A stretch of 14,433 nt of DNA from the NCBI GenBank assembly GCA_050743145.1, contig JBOGDU010000318.1:1-14433 (forward strand), written 5' to 3'. This stretch comes from DASRTE01 sp050743145. GTDB taxonomy: Bacteria; Actinomycetota; Actinomycetes; Jiangellales; Jiangellaceae. This document shows positions 6,079 through 13,464 of this stretch, piece after piece (the stretch's first letter is position 1; the number at the start of each line of letters is the position of its first letter). The notes under the pieces were generated by a model, which worked only from the letters and a program-made list of their open reading frames with translations, searched no databases and had not been told where the DNA came from. Made by a program: the position numbers and the translations under genes.

Positions 6079-6479
6079 CGGTCGGCCCTCCGTCCGTCCT
6101 GGCTCGACCCGTCAGGGTCAATGCTGCCGGGTCTCGTGCCTTCGCGGGCAGTGTCGTGTCCAAGACGTGTCCTGGACAGCAGCACGCCGAGTGCGATCCC
6201 GGCCAGATCGGCGACGACGTCACCGGGGTCTCCGCTCCGCCCGGGCAGGAGCGCAGCCTGGACGGCCTCGCTCCCGACCGCCTGCACGACCGAGATGACG
6301 ACGAGCGGCCACACTGGCAGGCCCGCGCGCCGCCCGCTCCATACGACCGCCGCGAAGACGGCCACATGGACCACCGTGTCGAGGTGTGGCACGGCGACGG
6401 GGCCGGCCGGCGCATCCGGTGCGTAGAGGACCACCAGTTGCGCGAGGACCGCGACACCGAACAGCAGCCTGGCTGTCAC
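6075..6479 (-). CDS. VanZ-like membrane protein
   Basis: A 134-residue integral membrane protein with about four hydrophobic segments (approximately 4-20, 34-48, 55-70 and 87-101). The VanZ-like signature is visible: HLDTVVH (32-38), then an RR after the second segment (50-51), a conserved glutamate E71 followed by VQ, and RSGDPGDVVADLAGIALG (81-98). VanZ gives low teicoplanin resistance in enterococci, but most homologues are of unknown function and resistance should not be assumed. The C-terminal 30 residues are polar and probably cytoplasmic. GTG 6479 overlaps the ATPase stop by four bases (GTGA), and the gene's own stop overlaps the YqgE start in the same way, so all three are almost certainly cotranslated. 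Confidence 0.82.
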   Translation of the reverse strand: MTARLLFGVAVLAQLVVLYAPDAPAGPVAVPHLDTVVHVAVFAAVVWSGRRAGLPVWPLVVISVVQAVGSEAVQAALLPGRSGDPGDVVADLAGIALGVLLSRTRLGHDTAREGTRPGSIDPDGSSQDGRRADR

Positions 6480-7513
6480 GCCGCCGGGAAGAACGTCACG
6501 GGCCCGACCACGCGCAGGCCCACCGAGTCGCCGATCTCCACCCCCGCAGGCAGTCCCTGGCACCGGGCGGCGACCGGTACCGGACCGCCGGATGCCGACA
6601 CCGAGACCCGCACCACGGCGTCGTGTCCGTAGAAGACGGTGCCGGTCACCGTTCCGACGACGCCGTTCGCCGGGTCGTCCAGCACGACCTGCTCGGGCCG
6701 CACCACCACCCGGCCAGGCCCCAGGGCGCCGGTCTGGTGAAGCTCCAGCCGTCCCAGCGGGCTGTCGGCACCGGTGGCCGTGGCCACCGCGTCGAGGACG
6801 ACCGCGTCGCCGACGAACGTCGCCACGCGGAGGTCGGACGGTGCGGTGTACAGCTCTCCCGGCGGTGCGGCCTGAGCGATCCGACCCGCCGCCATGACGG
6901 CGACCAGGTCGGCCATGGACAGCGCCTCCTCCTGGTCGTGTGTCACGAGAACGGCGGTGGCGCCGGCGGTACGCAACGCGGTGCGGACGTCCTCGCGGAC
7001 CGAGGCGCGGAGCCCGGTGTCCAGGGCGCTGAACGGTTCGTCGAGCAGAACCAGCGCCGGGTCGGGGGCCAGCGCGCGGGCCAGGGCCACCCGCTGCTGC
7101 TGACCGCCGGAGAGCTCGTGCGGCATCCGGTCGCCGTACCCGACCAGCCCGACCAGCTCGAGCAGCTCGGCGACCCGGCCTGCGCGTCGGGCGGACCGGG
7201 GCAACCCGAACCCCACGTTGCCTGCCACGCTCAGGTGAGGGAACAGGGCGCCCTCCTGGGGCACGACGCCGACCCGGCGCCGCTCCGGCGGCACGTGGAC
7301 GCCGCGACCTGCCACCGTCGCGCCGTCCACCGTGACCGCCCCGCCATCGGCGACCTCGAACCCGGCCACCACCCGTAACAGCGTGGTCTTGCCGCAGCCC
7401 GAAGGTCCCAGCACGGCCGCGAGCGAGCCTGCGGGGACGTCGAGGTCGAGCCCACGGAGCACCCGTTCGCTGCCGAAGGACTTCTCCAGCCCTCGCACGA
7501 CCAGCTCGCTCAC
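6476..7513 (-). CDS. fbpC: Iron(III) ABC transporter ATP-binding protein, FbpC-like
   Basis: A 345-residue ATPase that powers the iron importer on the inner face of the membrane. Walker A is GPSGCGKTT (36-44), the Q-loop glutamine is Q86 (VPQEGALFPHLSV) and the signature is LSGGQQQ (134-140). Walker B is VLLDEP (155-160), the D-loop SALD (162-165) and the switch histidine H192. The last ~80 residues (from about 265, VVVRPEQV, then TVFYGHDAVV) are a TOBE domain, as in FbpC/CysA/PotA-type importers. GTG 7513 has GGAGG six bases upstream and overlaps the permease TGA by four bases (GTGA). A much longer upstream opening in the same frame is an overlap with the permease and was rejected. Ferric-iron specificity rests on the binding protein and operator, not on this subunit. 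Confidence 0.93.
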   Translation of the reverse strand: MSELVVRGLEKSFGSERVLRGLDLDVPAGSLAAVLGPSGCGKTTLLRVVAGFEVADGGAVTVDGATVAGRGVHVPPERRRVGVVPQEGALFPHLSVAGNVGFGLPRSARRAGRVAELLELVGLVGYGDRMPHELSGGQQQRVALARALAPDPALVLLDEPFSALDTGLRASVREDVRTALRTAGATAVLVTHDQEEALSMADLVAVMAAGRIAQAAPPGELYTAPSDLRVATFVGDAVVLDAVATATGADSPLGRLELHQTGALGPGRVVVRPEQVVLDDPANGVVGTVTGTVFYGHDAVVRVSVSASGGPVPVAARCQGLPAGVEIGDSVGLRVVGPVTFFPAA

Positions 7514-9105
7514 GACCGACCTCCGTGGGCATCCAGTGTGACCGACCTGCGCCGATGGCCGAGTACGAAGGTCGGCAACGCCGCCAGCAGCACCAACAGC
7601 GTCGCGTACGGGGCTGCGGCAGCGTACGCCGCCACCTCGGTTTCGGCCCACAGCTCGGTCGCGAGCGTCTCCAGGCCCGTGGGTCGCAACAGCAACGTGG
7701 CCGGCAGCTCCTTCATGCAGGTCAGGAAGACCAGCGCGGCACCGGCCGCCACACCGGGACCGGCGAGCGGCAGCGTGATGTCGCGAAGCACGCGGCCCGG
7801 GCTACGGCCCAGTGACCGGGCCACCTCCTCGAGAACAGGCGGCGACTGCGCCGCCGACGCCCGTACGGCGCCCACAGCCGCAGGCAGGAAGAGCACGGCG
7901 TAAGCGAGCACGAGCAGCGGCGTGCGCTGATAGATCGGGTAGGCGTAGCGAACGCCGAAGAACACCAGCGACAGCCCCACGACGATGCCGGGCAGGGCGT
8001 GGCCCGCATAGGACGCCTGCTCGAGCGCCCGCACCGTCCGCGACCGGTAGCGCGCTGCCAGCACGCCGACGGGGACGGCAAGCGCAGTGGTGAGCAGCGC
8101 ACCCAGAGCCGACACCGCGATCGTCGAGACGGCCGCACCCCCGAGGGCCGAGAAGTCGAGTTCGGCCGTGCCGCCCTGGACCAGCCAGTAGGTCAAGCTG
8201 CCCAGTGGGAACGCCAGCGCCAGCCCGGCCACCACTGCGGCAAAGGCGAGGCCGGCGGCAGACCCCGCACGGCCGAGAGCGACGGTCCGGGGCTGCCGGG
8301 CGGCCCCCGAGCCGATCCTGGCCTGGGTGGCCCGGCCACGGCTTCGACCCTCGGCCCACACGATCGCCAACGTGATGGTCACGAGCACCAAGCCGAGTGC
8401 CGCCGCAGCGGTGCCGTCGAAGCTCGACCGGTACGAGGTGTAGATGACCCGAGTGAACACGTCGTAGCGCAGGATGGCGACGGCGCCGAAGTCGGACAGG
8501 ACGTACAACGCCACCAACAGCGCTCCCACGGCGGCAGCCGGGCGGACCTGGCGCAGTGTCACCGACACGAAAGTGGCCAGCCGCCCCCGGCCCAACGATC
8601 GGGCGACCTCCTCGAGGGCGGGGTCCGCACGGTGCAGCATCGCCGCGACCGGCAACAGGACATAGGGGTAGCAGCACAGCGTCAGCACGAGCACCGACCC
8701 CACGAACGGCGGGATCCTCGGGAACGCGGCCACCCAGGTGTAGGCGGCAACGTAGGACGGGACGGCCAGCGGCAGGGCAGCCACGACGGCCCACGCGGTC
8801 CGGCCGGGGAGCCTGGTGCGCATGGTGAGCCACGCCAGCACGATGCCGATCACCAGGCTGGCCGACGTGACCGTGGCCGCCAGCCCGAGACTGCGGAGGG
8901 TGAGGCGGAGCGTCCGCTCCCGCCACAGGGTCTCCACCAGCTCGCCGACCCCGCCGTCGAGGGATCGCACGACGAGGTACACCAGCGGCAGCAGTGCCAC
9001 CCCTGCGGCGGCGAGCGCAGGGATGACGAGCACTGCCGGCGGACGTTGCCTCCGCACCCGGCTCGTGGCGCCGCCGGTCTCCCGGACGAGGGTCGGCGCG
9101 GCCAT
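7510..9105 (-). CDS. fbpB: Iron(III) ABC transporter permease, fused two-domain, FbpB-like
   Basis: A 531-residue membrane protein forming the whole translocation channel: two homologous permease domains in one chain, about twelve membrane segments. Each half carries the EAA loop that docks the ATPase: LEEVARSLGRGRLATFVSVT (residues 164-183) and LEEVARSLGRSPGRVLRDIT (425-444). The two loops are so alike that internal duplication is obvious. A basic hydrophilic linker at about 251-275 joins the halves. Fused permeases are typical of the FbpB/SfuB ferric-iron family, while related sulfate or polyamine systems usually use two separate permeases. ATG 9105 overlaps the stop of the binding-protein gene by one base (TGATG), so it is translationally coupled. 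Confidence 0.94.
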   Translation of the reverse strand: MAAPTLVRETGGATSRVRRQRPPAVLVIPALAAAGVALLPLVYLVVRSLDGGVGELVETLWRERTLRLTLRSLGLAATVTSASLVIGIVLAWLTMRTRLPGRTAWAVVAALPLAVPSYVAAYTWVAAFPRIPPFVGSVLVLTLCCYPYVLLPVAAMLHRADPALEEVARSLGRGRLATFVSVTLRQVRPAAAVGALLVALYVLSDFGAVAILRYDVFTRVIYTSYRSSFDGTAAAALGLVLVTITLAIVWAEGRSRGRATQARIGSGAARQPRTVALGRAGSAAGLAFAAVVAGLALAFPLGSLTYWLVQGGTAELDFSALGGAAVSTIAVSALGALLTTALAVPVGVLAARYRSRTVRALEQASYAGHALPGIVVGLSLVFFGVRYAYPIYQRTPLLVLAYAVLFLPAAVGAVRASAAQSPPVLEEVARSLGRSPGRVLRDITLPLAGPGVAAGAALVFLTCMKELPATLLLRPTGLETLATELWAETEVAAYAAAAPYATLLVLLAALPTFVLGHRRRSVTLDAHGGRS

Positions 9106-10133
9106 CAGGTCAGCCCTGCCTCCTCGATCATCTGCAGGGTCACCTCGAGCGTGTCCAGGTCGGACAGGTCGATGTCCGGCGTCTGCAAGGACTCCAGTGG
9201 CGGCAGCCCCTCGGCTATCGGAATGCCCTCGACGAGCGGGTACTCCTTCGTGTCGTCGGCGAAGTAGCTTTGCGCATTCCCGCCGAGCAGGTACTCGGCA
9301 AACTCGACCGCCTCGTCCGCACGATCGGTCGCCGCGAGGACGCCGATCCCGGCGACGTTCACCAGGGCCCCAGGATCGCCGTCGGGCAGGAACTTCAGGC
9401 GGGCCGGAACGGCGTCCAGACCCTCCTCGGCCACCTGCTCATACCAGTAGTAGTGATTGATCAGCCCCATGGCTACGACGCCGTCCTCGGCCGCGTTGAG
9501 GATCAGCACGTTGTTGTCGAAGAGCTGGACATCGTTGGCTGCCATGCCCTCGAGCCAGTCGCGGGCTGCGTCCTCGCCCTCGAGCACCCGCATCGCCGTG
9601 ACGAACGCCTCGAACGACGCGTTGCTCGGCGCCACCCCGACCTTGCCCTTCCACTGCGGGTCGGTGAGCTCGGCGATGCTGTCGGGAACCTCGTCCTCGG
9701 TGACCTGGTCGGGGTCGTACACGATGACGCGAGCTCGGCCGCTGGTGCCGATCCAGGTGCCGTCATCCGCTCGGTACCGCGGGTCGACGGTGTCGAGCAA
9801 GTCGTCCGGTAGCTCCGCGAGCATCCCCTCCTTGGTCAGAGCGCCGAGCGCGCCGCCGTCCTGGGAGAAGTACACGTCGGCGGGTGTCCGGTCGCCCTCC
9901 TCGATGATCTGTGCCGCCAACTGCGCGGTGTTGCCGTAGCGCACCGAGACCTCGATGCCGGTCTCCTCCTCGAAGGCGTCGATGATCGGCTGGACCAGTG
10001 CCTCCTGCCGGCCGGAATAGACGACGAGCTTGGACTCGTCGATGCTCTCGCCGGTCTCTTCGGATCCGCCGCAGGCGGCGAGAACGAGCAGGGGCAGGGG
10101 CAAGATCGCGGCGCGTAGCCGGCGCTGACGCAT
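9105..10133 (-). CDS. fbpA: Iron(III)-binding lipoprotein of an ABC transporter, FbpA-like
   Basis: A 342-residue extracellular substrate-binding lipoprotein. The N terminus has arginines at 2, 4, 5 and 7, a hydrophobic core and the lipobox LAAC with Cys21 as lipidation site, then an acidic Ser/Glu linker. The mature part has the class signatures LVVYSGRQEALV (36-47), ADVYFSQDGGALG (85-97) and NHYYWY (226-231). In FbpA and FutA proteins two adjacent tyrosines at this last place bind Fe3+, here Tyr228 and Tyr229. ATG 10133 was chosen because GGAG lies seven bases before it and the signal peptide begins there; a start at 10172 would add thirteen non-signal residues. It leads the operon, directly behind the iron-box-like operator. 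Ferric iron is the likely substrate; whether free or complexed is not visible. Confidence 0.94.
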   Translation of the reverse strand: MRQRRLRAAILPLPLLVLAACGGSEETGESIDESKLVVYSGRQEALVQPIIDAFEEETGIEVSVRYGNTAQLAAQIIEEGDRTPADVYFSQDGGALGALTKEGMLAELPDDLLDTVDPRYRADDGTWIGTSGRARVIVYDPDQVTEDEVPDSIAELTDPQWKGKVGVAPSNASFEAFVTAMRVLEGEDAARDWLEGMAANDVQLFDNNVLILNAAEDGVVAMGLINHYYWYEQVAEEGLDAVPARLKFLPDGDPGALVNVAGIGVLAATDRADEAVEFAEYLLGGNAQSYFADDTKEYPLVEGIPIAEGLPPLESLQTPDIDLSDLDTLEVTLQMIEEAGLT

Positions 10134-10170
10134 CAGGAGTTCTCCAGGGCATGTCTTCCGGACGCCATGC

Positions 10171-10176
10171 ATCGTA
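10171..10176 (-). promoter_or_regulatory. -10 element of the iron-transport operon
   Basis: TACGAT on the minus strand (TANNNT) lies about 37 bases before the lipoprotein start. The iron-box-like sequence begins immediately upstream, two bases away. Any -35 (17 bases upstream, reading AGGCGA) is poor, as is usual in these genomes. Confidence 0.45.
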
Positions 10177-10177
10177 C

Positions 10178-10196
10178 TTAGGCATGGCTTACCTCG
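10178..10196 (-). promoter_or_regulatory. IdeR/DtxR-type iron box controlling the iron-transport operon
   Basis: On the plus strand the site reads TTAGGCATGGCTTACCTCG. It matches the IdeR/DtxR consensus TTAGGTTAGGCTAACCTAA at 13 of 19 positions by my count, including TTAGG, GGCT and ACCT. It sits between the -10 and the expected -35 of the operon, where a bound repressor would block RNA polymerase. The expected behaviour is repression when iron is plentiful and uptake when it is scarce. Confidence 0.65.
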
Positions 10197-10327
10197 CCTA
10201 GCCCCCCGGCTTCACCGACGACCCATGGCCTGCATTGCATACCCATACGCATCGGCTCACGGGCCGACCCGGAGCCGTACACCATTCGGCTGGACTCAAC
10301 TCCGGAGCCCGGTTCCGGACCGCCGCC

Positions 10328-10394
10328 GATGACTTGTCAGGCCGCACGCGGCGCTGGCTTGCAGAAACGGCCCGGCTCGGCCTGACAAGTCGTC
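10328..10394. terminator. Large stem-loop downstream of the malic enzyme gene
   Basis: GACTTGTCAGGCCG (10331-10344) and CGGCCTGACAAGTC (10378-10391) are perfect reverse complements. One mismatch outward, two more pairs follow, giving 16 of 17 pairs around a 33-base GC-rich loop. It begins 13 bases after the malic enzyme stop on the minus strand and lies before the iron-operon promoter. A terminator role for malic enzyme is the simplest reading, but there is no T tract and the loop is large. It could instead be a dispersed palindromic element. Confidence 0.5.
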
Positions 10395-10406
10395 CACCGC
10401 GCAGCG

Positions 10407-11840
10407 TCAGACCGCCTGCGCCGGAATCTCGCCGGTCTCCTCGACGTGGCGGCGGACGTCATCGACGCTGCGGTGGACGGCCGCAGCCACCGCCTCGGTG
10501 ACACCGGGGTGGAACACGCTCGGCACGATGTACGCAGCGTTGAGCTCGTCGTCACTCACCGTGCCAGCGAGCGCGCGGGCGGCGGCCAGTAGCATCTCGT
10601 CGGTTATCGTCCGGCTGTGCGCGTCGAGCAGACCCCGGAAGACGCCGGGAAAAGCCAGCACGTTGTTGATCTGGTTCGGGTAGTCGCTGCGGCCGGTCGC
10701 GACCACGCTCGCGTGCCGGGCCGCGGCGACCGGATCCACCTCCGGATCGGGGTTGGCCAACGCGAACACCACGGCGTCGTCGGCCATCGTCGCGATGTCG
10801 TCGCCGGTGAGGATGTTCGGGCCGGACACCCCGACGAACACGTCCGCGCCGGCGAGGGCGTCGCGCAACGTGCCGGTCACGTGCCGAGGGTTGGTGTGCT
10901 CGGTGAACCACGCCGCCGCACCGTGCAGGTCCTCGCGCCCCGCGTGGATCACACCGCTGCGGTCGGCGGCGACGATGTCGCGCACTCCCGCCTCGAGCAA
11001 TAGCTGAGCGACGGCACGCCCGGCGGCACCCGCTCCCGCCATCGTCACCCTGACCGCACCGATGTCCTTGCCGACCACCTTGAGGGCGTTGTACAGCGCA
11101 GCCAGGACGACGATCGCGGTGCCGTGCTGGTCGTCGTGGAAGACGGGGATGTCGAGCAGCTCGCGCAGGCGTACCTCCACCTCGAAGCACCGAGGTGCCG
11201 AGATGTCCTCGAGGTTGATACCGGCGAACACCGGTGCTATCGCCCGGACGATCTCGACGATCTGATCGGTGTCCTGCGTGTCCAGGCAGATCGGGAACGC
11301 ATCGATATCGGCGAACCGCTTGAACAGGGCCGCCTTACCCTCCATGACCGGCAGCGCGGCCATCGCACCGAGATTGCCCAGGCCCAGGACGGCCGAACCG
11401 TCGGTGACCACGGCAACGGTGTTGCGCTTGATGGTGAGCCGGCGCGCGTCCTCGGGATTGTCGGCGATCGCGAGGCAGACTCGGGCCACCCCGGGCGTGT
11501 AGACGAGCGAAAGGTCGTCGCGGTTGCGGATCGGCACCTTGGACCTGACCTCGAGCTTGCCGCCCAGGTGCACCAGGAAGGTGCGGTCGCTGACCTTCCC
11601 GATGACCACCCCGTCGACCGTCCGCAGGGCGTCGACGAGCTCGTCCGCGTGGGTAGTCGACGTGGCTGCACACGTGACGTCGACCTGGATCCGGTCATGT
11701 CCCGACCCGGTGACGTCCAGGCCGGTCACCATTCCACCCGCCTTCTCGACCACGGCGGTGAGCTGGCTGACCGCCGTGCCGCCTGCCGGGACCTCGAGGC
11801 GCACGGTGATCGAATAGGACACGCTGGGAACGCTGGCCAC
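10407..11840 (-). CDS. NAD-dependent malic enzyme with N-terminal ACT domain
   Basis: A 477-residue enzyme that oxidatively decarboxylates malate to pyruvate, linking the citric acid cycle to pyruvate and reducing power. Residues about 6-85 form an ACT-like small-molecule-binding domain (SYSITVRLEVP, later DELVDALRTVDGVVIGKV), which would allow allosteric control. The catalytic part has SLVYTPGVA (Tyr114), the lysine of MEGKAALFK (Lys169) and metal ligands Glu211-Asp212 (LEDISAPRCFEVE) and the Asp pair of HDDQHGTA (236-237). The nucleotide fold GAGAAG is at 269-274. NAD preference is inferred from the short bacterial type; it is not proven here. GTG 11840 has AAGGAG seven bases upstream, and an earlier in-frame start at 11891 lacks one. 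The gene is alone, ends at a large stem-loop and is divergent from the sugar kinase across 94 bases. Confidence 0.95.
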   Translation of the reverse strand: MASVPSVSYSITVRLEVPAGGTAVSQLTAVVEKAGGMVTGLDVTGSGHDRIQVDVTCAATSTTHADELVDALRTVDGVVIGKVSDRTFLVHLGGKLEVRSKVPIRNRDDLSLVYTPGVARVCLAIADNPEDARRLTIKRNTVAVVTDGSAVLGLGNLGAMAALPVMEGKAALFKRFADIDAFPICLDTQDTDQIVEIVRAIAPVFAGINLEDISAPRCFEVEVRLRELLDIPVFHDDQHGTAIVVLAALYNALKVVGKDIGAVRVTMAGAGAAGRAVAQLLLEAGVRDIVAADRSGVIHAGREDLHGAAAWFTEHTNPRHVTGTLRDALAGADVFVGVSGPNILTGDDIATMADDAVVFALANPDPEVDPVAAARHASVVATGRSDYPNQINNVLAFPGVFRGLLDAHSRTITDEMLLAAARALAGTVSDDELNAAYIVPSVFHPGVTEAVAAAVHRSVDDVRRHVEETGEIPAQAV

Positions 11841-11922
11841 GGGCCGACTCCTTCGCCGCGATGCGCAGTGGGACGTCACGGATCGTGCCACTCCGTCGCC
11901 GCTCCACGGTAGCGCCAGGCCC

Positions 11923-11928
11923 TACCGT
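11923..11928 (+). promoter_or_regulatory. -10 element of a probable leaderless sugar kinase transcript
   Basis: TACCGT ends exactly six bases before GTG 11935, with no ribosome-binding site in between. The identical hexamer at the same distance precedes the XdhC-type gene at 12919. Confidence 0.5.
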
Positions 11929-11934
11929 GTCGTC

Positions 11935-12876
11935 GTGATCGTCGTGGCCGGTGAAGCCCTCGTCGACCTGGTGGCCGAGGACGACGGACGGTTCCGCGCC
12001 GTGCCCGGCGGATCCCCGGCCAATGTCGCGGTCGGATTGGCCCGGCTCGGTCAACGGACGCAGATGCTCGTCCGCCTCGGGACCGGACGCTTCGGCCGGA
12101 TCATCCGCGACCACCTCGCCGGCAACAGCGTGGGGCTCGACCTCGCGGTCGACGCGGCGGAGCCGGCGACGGTCGCCGTCGTCGCTCTCGACGAAGCGGG
12201 TCACGCGAGCTACGACTTCTACGTCGACCGGACGGCGGACTGGGGCTGGTCGACGACCGAACTGCCGGCCGCTCTGCCGGCCGGCACCGCCGCACTCTGC
12301 ACCGGCTCGCTGGCGCTGGCTCTCGAGCCGGGAGCCTCGCTGCTCACCGATCTGATGAGGCGCGAGAGCGCACGAGGCATCAGCGTGGTACTCGACCCGA
12401 ACCTGCGACCCGCACTCCTCGGCGACCGGACCGCTGCCCGGCGCCGGCTCGAAGCTCAGGTGTCGACCGCCGACGTCGTCAAGGTCAGCGACGAGGATCT
12501 GGCCTGGCTGACACCCGGCGAGAGCCCGGCTGACGTGGCCGCACGGTGGCTGGAGCTCGGGCCGACGCTGGTCGTCGTGACCCGAGGCAGCGCAGGTGCG
12601 TCGGCCCTGAGCCACGGCGGGGCACGGGTGGATGTCCCTGTGCACTCCGTACAAGTCGTCGACACCGTCGGTGCCGGCGATGCGTTCACGGCCGGCCTGG
12701 TCGACGCACTGGGACGCCACGACCTGCTCGGCGGCGGCGCACGCGCCCGCCTCGGCCGGTGCGACAGCGCGACACTGCGCGCCATCCTCGACCACGCCAC
12801 GCTCGTCGCAGCGCTCACCTGCGCCCGCCGGGGTGCGGACCCGCCGACCGCCGCCGACGTCGACGCGGCCTCGTAA
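11935..12876 (+). CDS. PfkB-family carbohydrate kinase, fructokinase-like
   Basis: A 313-residue cytosolic ATP-dependent sugar kinase of the ribokinase/PfkB family. The N-terminal substrate-side signature is PGGSPANVAVGLARLG (24-39), and VLDPNLRP appears mid-protein. The C-terminal PfkB signature DTVGAGDAFTAGLVDAL runs from Asp243, with catalytic base Asp249 and the GAGD anion hole intact. A short insertion near the C terminus (around GGGARARLGRCDS, about 264-276) is less usual. The N-terminal pattern most resembles fructokinases, but 2-keto-3-deoxygluconate or other kinases cannot be excluded. GTG 11935 was chosen from the -10 element six bases upstream and because the protein begins with the first beta strand (MIVVAGEALVDLV). 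No sugar transporter or dedicated regulator is adjacent, so the physiological sugar is open. Confidence 0.9.
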   Translation: MIVVAGEALVDLVAEDDGRFRAVPGGSPANVAVGLARLGQRTQMLVRLGTGRFGRIIRDHLAGNSVGLDLAVDAAEPATVAVVALDEAGHASYDFYVDRTADWGWSTTELPAALPAGTAALCTGSLALALEPGASLLTDLMRRESARGISVVLDPNLRPALLGDRTAARRRLEAQVSTADVVKVSDEDLAWLTPGESPADVAARWLELGPTLVVVTRGSAGASALSHGGARVDVPVHSVQVVDTVGAGDAFTAGLVDALGRHDLLGGGARARLGRCDSATLRAILDHATLVAALTCARRGADPPTAADVDAAS

Positions 12877-12906
12877 AGCACCGTCCCGGAGGGCCCGTTC
12901 GGCCGA

Positions 12907-12912
12907 TACCGT
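12907..12912 (+). promoter_or_regulatory. -10 element of a probable leaderless XdhC-type transcript
   Basis: TACCGT is followed by six bases and then GTG 12919, the same layout as at the sugar kinase. The start region GTTGACTGGTG (12911-12921) is also found on the minus strand at the MFS start (5129-5139). Confidence 0.5.
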
Positions 12913-12918
12913 TGACTG

Positions 12919-13455
12919 GTGACCACGACGCCGGAGGACCCGGCCTGTGCGGTCGCGCAGGGCGCGGCCCCGGCTGACGGCGACCCTCGTCGTCTCGTCG
13001 TCGTGTTCGCTTCCTCGGTGGCCACCCACCTGCTCCACTTCGGGCGTCACCTTGGGTACACGACCGTCCTCGTCGATCCGGATGCGGCGCCCTCGCCCGA
13101 CGCCGGCACGGTCGTCACCGCTGCCGGCGCGGCCGGCATCGACTCGTCGACCGACGTCGTCGTCACCGACCACGACCGCCCGGACCTCGGGCCCGTGCTC
13201 CGGGACGTGCTGGCGCAGCCGGCTCGCTGGATCGGGGTGATGGGTTCCCCTCGCCACGCCGGCCCGCACGTCGAGGCCCTGCGAGACCTCGGCGTCGCTC
13301 CGGACGAGATCGCCAGGGTGCACCGGCCGATCGGGCTGAACATCGGGTCGCGCACTCCTGCGGAGATCGCCGTCGCCGCGCTGGCGGGACTGCTGGCGGA
13401 CCGGGCGGGGCGGCCGGGCGGATTCGACTTCGACGCGGCACGACATTCGGGCTAA
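12919..13455 (+). CDS. XdhC family protein consisting only of the C-terminal Rossmann-like domain
   Basis: A 178-residue protein matching the C-terminal domain of XdhC/CoxI proteins, which help insert or protect the molybdenum cofactor of xanthine dehydrogenase and CO dehydrogenase. The clearest signatures are RWIGVMGSPRHAGPHVEAL (103-121) and VHRPIGLNIGSRTPAEIAVA (134-153). The usual N-terminal XdhC_CoxI domain is absent; typical members are 250-350 residues. The first strand and loop, where family members have a glycine-rich nucleotide-binding turn, read VVVFASSVATHLLHFG (27-42), so the glycines are replaced and classical NAD(P) binding is doubtful. No molybdenum hydroxylase genes are nearby, so the role may differ from a cofactor chaperone. 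GTG 12919 lies six bases after a -10 element. It is followed by the leader and PheS-related ligase on the same strand. Confidence 0.82.
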   Translation: MTTTPEDPACAVAQGAAPADGDPRRLVVVFASSVATHLLHFGRHLGYTTVLVDPDAAPSPDAGTVVTAAGAAGIDSSTDVVVTDHDRPDLGPVLRDVLAQPARWIGVMGSPRHAGPHVEALRDLGVAPDEIARVHRPIGLNIGSRTPAEIAVAALAGLLADRAGRPGGFDFDAARHSG

Positions 13456-13458
13456 CCT
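13453..13458 (+). promoter_or_regulatory. -10 element for the leader of the PheS-related ligase
   Basis: TAACCT overlaps the stop codon of the XdhC-type gene (13453-13455) and ends six bases before GTG 13465. Spacing equals that at 11923 and 12907. It would start a transcript whose first codon opens the small upstream ORF. Confidence 0.45.
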
Positions 13459-13464
13459 GGACAC

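Noticed and set aside
6075..6479. Teicoplanin resistance gene (vanZ)
   Set aside because: Only family-level similarity is present and there are no other van genes. Most VanZ-like proteins are not resistance determinants.
7514..7651. Upstream extension of the ATPase reading frame
   Set aside because: It overlaps the permease end. GTG 7513 has an ideal GGAGG and the protein there begins at the normal position for the family.
10134..10172. Longer start for the iron-binding lipoprotein
   Set aside because: It would place thirteen residues before the signal peptide and run close to the -10 element. ATG 10133 has a well-placed GGAG.
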